This document shows, in pieces, positions 6,435 to 9,912 of a stretch of DNA of 9,912 bases. Positions within the stretch are counted from its first letter, which is position 1; each line of letters starts with the position of its first letter. Source of the stretch: a bacterium (GTDB lineage: Bacteria; Patescibacteriota; Gracilibacteria; UBA1369; GCA-2718715); contig JAUHYY010000037.1 of the NCBI GenBank assembly GCA_030426295.1, positions 1 through 9,912 of the forward strand. Direction: 5' to 3'. The notes under the pieces are model-generated. The model did not search any database, had not been told where the DNA came from, and was given only the letters and a program-made list of their open reading frames with translations. Position numbers and translations under genes: made by a program.

Positions 6435-6454
6435 TTTGAAAGATAATTTTCAAA
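6435..6454 (+). promoter_or_regulatory. Inverted repeat just before a start codon
   Basis: TTTGAAA (6435-6441) and TTTCAAA (6448-6454) form a perfect 7-base inverted repeat with a six-base loop in the 35-base gap between two genes, ending two bases before the ATG at 6457. It could be a weak hairpin that affects ribosome access or RNA processing, or an operator. It has no T run, so it is not a good terminator. Confidence 0.25.
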
Positions 6455-6456
6455 CT

Positions 6457-7146
6457 ATGAAAAAACTTATTATAGCAATTGTGGTAGTGGGTACTATTTT
6501 GGGTATCTTATTTACCTTGGTTTTAGATAATCCGCTAGCGGGAAGGCGAGGTGAAGACATTTACCCAATTAACGAAGAACAAGAAGCTGAAGAAGATGAT
6601 TCAGGACTTGTTGCAGATGACGATGAACTTGAAATTCTACCTGAAGAAGATGCATTTGATGAAGAGTTTAGTATTGAAGATGAACAAAGCTTTGGAGATG
6701 TTGAAGAAGAACAAGACCAGAGAAGACTTATTCCGCGTAGAGCTTCAGTAAGTGTTTATGAAGGTGCTTTTGTGAAGTTCAGTTACAACTCAAGCTATAC
6801 TATTGATGATGAAACTTTGACTAGCTTAGTTCTAAAAGATAGTGAAGGGACTCAAGTAGCTACTGCTGATATTTATACAAATGAAAATAATCTGCCGCCT
6901 TATGAATTGCTTCAACAATCTGAAAATATTATCAATTATTTTGATGAGTCTGAATCAAATAATATTGTTCCCGAAGAGATCTACTTAAACGATGCATTAC
7001 ATGCTGTTAAGTTTGAGGGGTTTCCTGGAGTTGTCACTCAAGACGTTTATTTAATTGTGCTTGATGGTTATTTGGTTAGGTTTAATGTTCAAAGTAATTT
7101 TGAAGATGTGTTTAATACATCTGTACTAACTTTTGAAAAAGCTTAA
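6457..7146 (+). CDS. Single-pass membrane protein with acidic linker and C-terminal beta domain
   Basis: The product is 229 residues from the ATG at 6457. A TTG seven codons upstream (6436) is in frame, but it lies in an inverted repeat and gives a poorer N-terminus. Two lysines precede one hydrophobic segment (about 4-23), so the rest is probably outside the cell membrane. Residues 33-87 hold 28 acidic residues among 55 and no lysine or arginine, then the basic run RRLIPRR (89-95) follows. Residues 97-229 form a compact alpha/beta domain (strands such as AFVKFSYN and YLVRFNVQ) that vaguely recalls the PsbP/DUF1795 fold, but I cannot confirm this. There is no cysteine and no catalytic motif. 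It is two bases from the next gene, so they are surely co-transcribed. Function is unknown. Confidence 0.85.
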   Translation: MKKLIIAIVVVGTILGILFTLVLDNPLAGRRGEDIYPINEEQEAEEDDSGLVADDDELEILPEEDAFDEEFSIEDEQSFGDVEEEQDQRRLIPRRASVSVYEGAFVKFSYNSSYTIDDETLTSLVLKDSEGTQVATADIYTNENNLPPYELLQQSENIINYFDESESNNIVPEEIYLNDALHAVKFEGFPGVVTQDVYLIVLDGYLVRFNVQSNFEDVFNTSVLTFEKA

Positions 7147-7148
7147 CT

Positions 7149-8555
7149 ATGAAGATTTCATTTTTTGGTGCAGCAAAAGAAGTTACTGGATCTAAACATT
7201 TACTAGAAGCGAATGGAAAAAAGATCCTACTTGATTGTGGGATGTTTCAAGGAAACAGAAAAGAATCAAAACGTAAGAATGAGGAACTTCTGTTTAATCC
7301 AGCAGAGTTAGATATGATAGTACTTAGTCATGCGCATATTGATCATACCGGTCTACTGCCATATATGACTAAGAATGGATTTAAAGGTCAGATTATTTGT
7401 ACTTATGCGACTAAAGATCTTTGTCAGTTCATGCTGCAAGATAGTGCTTATATTCAAGAACGTGAAGTGGAATTCATGAATAGACATAAACAAGAACTTG
7501 GTTCTGAACCTATTGAGCCACTTTATTCTGCTGAAGATGCAACTGAGGCTCTGAGTATGTTCCATGGTGTTGCTTATCATGAAAGGATTCAGTTGTTCCC
7601 AGGTATCTGGCTGACTTATTTTGATGCTGGTCATATTCTTGGATCTGCAATGATTTATTTAGAGATAGATGATGAAGAAGAAGGTGGGAAAAGAAAGACA
7701 CTTACATTCTCTGGTGATATCGGCAGAAAGGGTCTGCCAATTTTAAGAGATCCAGAATATATTTCTGAAACTGATTTCTTAATTATGGAAACTACATACG
7801 GCAATAGATTCCATAAATTTGTAGATGATATTGATGATAAGTTTGAGGAGCTTGTAAAAGAAACAATTGCTAAGGGTGGTAAAATAATTATTCCTGCTTT
7901 TGCTTTAGAAAGAACTCAAGAAGTTGTTTATCATTTGAACTCGTTGAGGCAGCAAGGTCGTATTCCTGAACTTCCTATCTATGTTGATAGTCCCCTTGCT
8001 GTGAATGTAACGTCTGTATTCAAGAAACATCCTGAGTGTTTTGATGAGTCTACGAATAAAGAATTTATCTTAAATGAAAAGAATCCGTTTGGTTTTGGGA
8101 TGCTTACATACATTAAAGATGTAGCTGATTCTAAAGCTTTGAATGACAAGAAAGGTCCGATGATAATAATCTCTGCTTCAGGAATGATGGAGCATGGGCG
8201 TGTATTACATCATCTTAGAAACAATATTGAAGACGAACGTAATTTGATTATGGTTGTAGGTTACCAAGCTGAGCACACGCTAGGTCGAAAGATACTTAGA
8301 GGTGATCCAATAGTTAAAATCTTTGGTAAAGAGCATAGGGTTCGTGCGAAAGTTGCAGTGCTTGATGCATTCTCTGGTCATGGTGATAGAAGTGACCTGC
8401 TGGACTTTGTAGAACATATTAAGGACCCACAGAAAATCTTCTTTGTTCATGGTGAAGAAAGTCAGGGATTAACCTTCTTAAATATTTTGAATGAAGTTGG
8501 GTTTGATTCTGATATGATGCATACTCCAAATTTAGGTGAGAGTTTCCAATTATAA
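7149..8555 (+). CDS. Beta-CASP metallo-beta-lactamase RNase-like protein
   Basis: The 468-residue product belongs to the RNA-processing branch of the metallo-beta-lactamase fold (CPSF-73/TTHA0252-like). The zinc site is complete: H61-A-H63-I-D65-H66, H162 (DAGHILGSA), D190 (SGDIGR) and H411 (SGHGD). The beta-CASP insert begins around PAFALERTQE (249-258) and includes ISASGMMEHGR (341-351). The C-terminal RMMBL segment follows, with FSGHGDRSDLL (408-418) and VHGEESQ (433-439). The family members studied are endo- or exoribonucleases of cytoplasmic RNA. There is no signal peptide. It is distinct from RNase J, which is longer and has a different C-terminal domain. It follows the membrane protein gene by two bases and precedes proB by 39. 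Its specific RNA targets cannot be inferred. Confidence 0.95.
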   Translation: MKISFFGAAKEVTGSKHLLEANGKKILLDCGMFQGNRKESKRKNEELLFNPAELDMIVLSHAHIDHTGLLPYMTKNGFKGQIICTYATKDLCQFMLQDSAYIQEREVEFMNRHKQELGSEPIEPLYSAEDATEALSMFHGVAYHERIQLFPGIWLTYFDAGHILGSAMIYLEIDDEEEGGKRKTLTFSGDIGRKGLPILRDPEYISETDFLIMETTYGNRFHKFVDDIDDKFEELVKETIAKGGKIIIPAFALERTQEVVYHLNSLRQQGRIPELPIYVDSPLAVNVTSVFKKHPECFDESTNKEFILNEKNPFGFGMLTYIKDVADSKALNDKKGPMIIISASGMMEHGRVLHHLRNNIEDERNLIMVVGYQAEHTLGRKILRGDPIVKIFGKEHRVRAKVAVLDAFSGHGDRSDLLDFVEHIKDPQKIFFVHGEESQGLTFLNILNEVGFDSDMMHTPNLGESFQL

Positions 8556-8559
8556 AAAG

Positions 8560-8587
8560 TTGGTGTAGACTCATATGGCTTTATAAA
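8560..8587 (+). promoter_or_regulatory. Possible promoter just before proB
   Basis: TTGGTG (8560-8565) and TATAAA (8582-8587) are 16 bases apart; the -10 matches five of six consensus positions, the -35 only three. The predicted start of transcription is near 8594, next to the proB ATG at 8595, so the message would be leaderless. This is tentative, as the region is AT-rich. Confidence 0.3.
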
Positions 8588-8594
8588 GATCAAA

Positions 8595-9644
8595 ATGAGT
8601 TTAATTGTTTTTAAAGTTGGGTCAGCAGTTCTAGTAAATGAAGACTTTACACTGAACAGAAAAAATCTTGAGAATATTGTTAAGAATTTAGCTGAAGTTA
8701 GAAAAAGAGGTTTCCAGGTTTTGTTGGTAAGTTCTGGTGCTGTTGCTAGTGGTAGGTCTATCACTCAGCTTAAATCTGGTAGCAATCAATCCTACGCTGC
8801 AATTGGTCAAGCAAAGCTTATGAACATCTATGCTGACCTTTTTGATGAAGAAGATATTACTGTTGCGCAAATACTTCTGCATAGAGATAACTTTTCGAAT
8901 CGAGATCAGTTTGTTCCGCTTAGAGATACTATAACTGACCTGCTTAATAATGATGTATTACCGATAATTAATGAGAATGACCCAGTCGTGAATCGGCAGT
9001 TTAATGATAACGACGAACTTGGAATGTTGCTTGCTGTTACTCTAGGTGCAGAGAGCCTTTATTTTGTTTCTAACGTGGATGGACTATACGACTGTGATCC
9101 AAATACAAATGATGATGCAAAAGTGATACAAACAGTTGAGAAAGTTACACCTGAACTATTTCAGATGGTTGGTAAGTCGACCTCACAAGTTGGGAAAGGT
9201 GGAATGTACAGCAAGTTAAGATCAGCTAAGAAAGCTATGGAAGCAGGAATAAATACATGGATGATCAATGGTACGAAAACTGAAACTTCGATCATTGACT
9301 GTGCTCTAGATGGTAACTGTGGAACTTACTTTAAAGCTATGGATTCAAATGAATCTGCTATGAAGAAATGGCTTAAGTCTGGAGCTAGCCCACTTGGTCT
9401 AGTTATAGTTGATAGTGGTGCTGCTAAAGCCCTTAAGTCACGAAAGAGTCTACTTGCTGTTGGTGTGAAAGAAATCCAAGGGCATTTCATAGAAAAAGAT
9501 GTGATTGATATTGTAGATGAAGATGGAAACCAAGTTTGTGTAGCGATGAGTGCTATTGATTCTGAGGAACTCTGTGAATGTCTAGACTCTGGTCAGACAG
9601 CTGATACAATTGTTGCACATGCTGACTATATAAGCCTACTTTAA
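8595..9644 (+). CDS. proB: Glutamate 5-kinase
   Basis: ProB phosphorylates L-glutamate with ATP to gamma-glutamyl phosphate, the first and usually proline-inhibited step of proline synthesis in the cytoplasm. The amino-acid kinase domain spans about residues 1-255, with FKVGSAVL (6-13), LVSSGAVASG (44-53), GQAKLM (71-76), INENDPVV (125-132), the FNDNDELG loop (136-143), SNVDGLY (159-165) and GKGGMYSKL (200-208, K207). A C-terminal PUA domain is present at about 258-349, including KSLLAVGVKEIQGHF (284-298), so this is the long form; at 349 residues it is slightly shorter than the E. coli enzyme. proA follows with a one-base overlap (TAATG), the classical proBA arrangement. There is no clear ribosome-binding site. 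Cysteine is a little enriched in the PUA domain (C315, C327, C329). The identification is secure. Confidence 0.96.
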   Translation: MSLIVFKVGSAVLVNEDFTLNRKNLENIVKNLAEVRKRGFQVLLVSSGAVASGRSITQLKSGSNQSYAAIGQAKLMNIYADLFDEEDITVAQILLHRDNFSNRDQFVPLRDTITDLLNNDVLPIINENDPVVNRQFNDNDELGMLLAVTLGAESLYFVSNVDGLYDCDPNTNDDAKVIQTVEKVTPELFQMVGKSTSQVGKGGMYSKLRSAKKAMEAGINTWMINGTKTETSIIDCALDGNCGTYFKAMDSNESAMKKWLKSGASPLGLVIVDSGAAKALKSRKSLLAVGVKEIQGHFIEKDVIDIVDEDGNQVCVAMSAIDSEELCECLDSGQTADTIVAHADYISLL

Positions 9645-9912
9645 TGAAAGACTTCTCTACTCTTGTTGCTCCATTGATGGATGCCAAAAAATCCCAATAT
9701 AAATACGGTGAATCACATCGTCATGCATTTTTAGAGAATCTTGCTGAGTTACTTGAAAAAAAGACAGATGAAATAATTGAGGCAAATAAATTAGATCTGG
9801 CTAAGATGGATCCTGACAGTCATTTATACGATAGGCTTGAGCTTACTGAGGGTCGTATTAAGGGTATGCGTGAATCAATCCTATATATTAACCAGTTGCC
9901 TTATGTGATTGG
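9644..9912 (+). CDS. proA: Gamma-glutamyl phosphate reductase, 5' part
   Basis: The frame starts at the ATG at 9644-9646, which shares its A with the proB TAA, and runs off the window end after 89 codons. ProA reduces gamma-glutamyl phosphate with NADPH to glutamate semialdehyde, the second step of proline synthesis. The visible part is the N-terminal helical portion of the aldehyde-dehydrogenase-like fold: FLENLAELLEKKTDEIIEAN (fragment residues 29-48), then LDLAK, YDRLELTEGRIKGM (63-76) and LPYVIG, which match the family-typical order of LLDRL-LT-RI and LPDPVG. The active-site cysteine lies beyond the window. The gene order proB-proA supports the call. Nothing in the visible part looks broken. 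Confidence 0.92.
   Translation, partial: MKDFSTLVAPLMDAKKSQYKYGESHRHAFLENLAELLEKKTDEIIEANKLDLAKMDPDSHLYDRLELTEGRIKGMRESILYINQLPYVI

Noticed and set aside
6551..6751. Overlapping + strand open frame of 66 codons in the acidic linker
   Set aside because: It is the shadow of a GAA/GAT-rich stretch read one frame over, giving a lysine/methionine/leucine-rich string with no start signal.
1..9912. Use of the TGA-as-glycine code (code 25)
   Set aside because: No in-frame TGA occurs in any of the recognised genes, whereas that code normally shows many.

Overview
The window is AT-rich bacterial DNA, densely packed with genes and with no RNA genes, insertion sequences or CRISPR array that I can see. 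It suggests a small-genome, Candidate Phyla Radiation (Patescibacteria)-type organism, perhaps near Peregrinibacteria. Reasons: S-layer homology (SLH) proteins with GYxDGTFRP motifs, a single XerC/D-like recombinase of about 300 residues, genes that overlap or nearly touch, and almost no Shine-Dalgarno sequences. This placement is inference; no rRNA or marker protein is present to settle it. The standard bacterial code fits: no real gene has an in-frame TGA. Nearly all stops are TAA or TAG, and the only TGA stop (616-618) is followed three codons later by an in-frame TAA.

Region 1 (1-2061, + strand) is a cell-envelope operon. It holds the 3' part of a DsbA/thioredoxin_4-like gene whose CXXC site reads S-P-H-S, an exported SLH protein that starts inside the previous stop codon, and a tiny lipoprotein whose signal peptide is encoded out of frame inside the 3' end of the SLH gene.

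Region 2 (2063-3599, - strand) is a nucleotide-pool pair. A dGTPase-family HD phosphohydrolase gene overlaps by 14 bases the downstream nrdR, which encodes the ribonucleotide-reductase repressor. A 48-base divergent promoter region separates them from region 3 (3648-4562, + strand), a tyrosine recombinase with a complete catalytic set. The recombinase and a convergent Nudix hydrolase (- strand, ending at 4559) share one palindromic CTAG as both stop codons.

Region 4 (5282-9912, + strand) is a run of five tightly spaced genes. They encode a membrane-anchored protein with a BsuPI-like domain, a cysteine-rich segment and SLH repeats; a single-pass membrane protein with a very acidic linker; a beta-CASP metallo-beta-lactamase RNase-like protein; glutamate 5-kinase (proB); and the first 89 codons of gamma-glutamyl phosphate reductase (proA). 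The last two are the first two steps of proline synthesis. Whether the envelope genes and the proBA genes share a transcript cannot be decided here, because a possible promoter lies just before proB.

Most genes are recognisable households. The parts that deserve attention are the DsbA-like protein without its redox cysteines, the overlapping lipoprotein, the SLH/BsuPI/cysteine-rich architecture, and the absence of ribosome-binding sites. I found no clear evidence of a wholly new multi-gene system.
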